Source: Candidatus Altimarinota bacterium
GTDB lineage: Bacteria > Patescibacteriota > Gracilibacteria > BD1-5 > UBA2023
NCBI GenBank assembly: GCA_008015855.1
Contig: SSGK01000042.1
Location: 1 to 16,917 of the forward strand
Direction of reading: 5' to 3'
DNA length: 16,917 nt
In this document: one piece after another, positions 16,812 through 16,917 of the stretch
Numbering within the stretch: position 1 is the stretch's first letter
Layout: every line of letters starts with the position of its first letter
Translations under genes and position numbers: made by a program
Notes under the pieces: generated by a model
Databases searched by the model: none
Seen by the model: only the letters and a program-made list of their open reading frames with translations
Told to the model about the DNA's origin: nothing

Positions 16812-16917
16812 TTAGTCTTTCTTTACAGTAAAGACTGCATTTTTTTGTGCAATATTCTCAACTCGTTCATTCTCGCTAAAATCAATACTGTCATCCGATA
16901 TACGATACTCAACGCCA
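16812..16917 (-). CDS. C-terminal end of an unknown protein, cut by window edge
   Basis: The only frame on the minus strand that stays open from the right edge encodes 34 residues, GVEYRISDDSIDFSENERVE and so on to AVFTVKKD, then TAA at 16812. A strong terminator follows 20 nt later, which supports a real gene end. The fragment is too short to assign a family. It lies directly upstream of hrcA on the same strand but is separated from it by the terminator. Confidence 0.6.
   Translation of the reverse strand, partial: GVEYRISDDSIDFSENERVENIAQKNAVFTVKKD

Noticed and set aside
1..16917. tRNA, rRNA, CRISPR arrays, insertion sequences, and a tRNA-Gly(UCA) gene
   Set aside because: I looked in the intergenic gaps, all shorter than about 200 nt, and saw no cloverleaf, regular repeats, transposase or terminal inverted repeats.

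Overview
The window is AT-rich bacterial DNA that uses UGA as a sense codon for glycine (genetic code 25). This code is known from Absconditabacteria (SR1) and Gracilibacteria (BD1-5/GN02), both in the Candidate Phyla Radiation. Nearly every gene longer than about 100 codons is cut up by in-frame TGA if read with the standard code. Read with TGA as Gly, all become full-length. Several of these TGAs fall at family-invariant glycines: the Walker A loops of ClpC and UvrD, the nucleophile elbow of a glutamine amidotransferase, the acetyl-CoA loop of a GNAT protein, and HrcA motifs. All eighteen gene ends that are visible use TAA or TAG, never TGA. All coordinates below assume code 25.

Layout. Positions 1-1312 (minus strand) hold an especially AT-rich group of small genes of accessory character: a DUF2283-type protein overlapping a 102-aa unknown, a 97-aa unknown, a short doubtful ORF, and a gene cut by the window edge that resembles small immunity-type proteins. 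Next come a ClpC-type AAA+ chaperone/unfoldase (minus) and, divergently, an orphan OmpR/PhoB response regulator. A plus-strand run follows: murA, a 59-aa small protein, an ATP-grasp ligase-like gene, then a class I glutamine amidotransferase with its own promoter. A large exported protein of unknown function (minus) converges on the amidotransferase through a shared terminator and is divergent from a GNAT acetyltransferase. The GNAT gene is followed by a 1140-aa UvrD-type helicase with a C-terminal PD-(D/E)XK nuclease and by an overlapping 100-aa protein. That last gene converges on a minus-strand run: hrcA, rpsO, a membrane-anchored lytic transglycosylase, and a rhomboid protease. A fragment of another minus gene lies at the right edge.

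How the genes fit together. The content is mainly housekeeping: proteostasis (ClpC and the heat-shock repressor HrcA), cell wall (MurA, lytic transglycosylase), DNA repair (helicase-nuclease), translation (S15) and membrane proteolysis (rhomboid). Intergenic spaces are short. Convergent genes end in shared bidirectional hairpins, and in one case two stop codons overlap inside the hairpin loop. Most genes have no Shine-Dalgarno sequence. The recognisable promoters look sigma70-like with short 15-16 nt spacers, and most give very short leaders. No tRNA, rRNA, CRISPR array, insertion sequence or origin was recognised.
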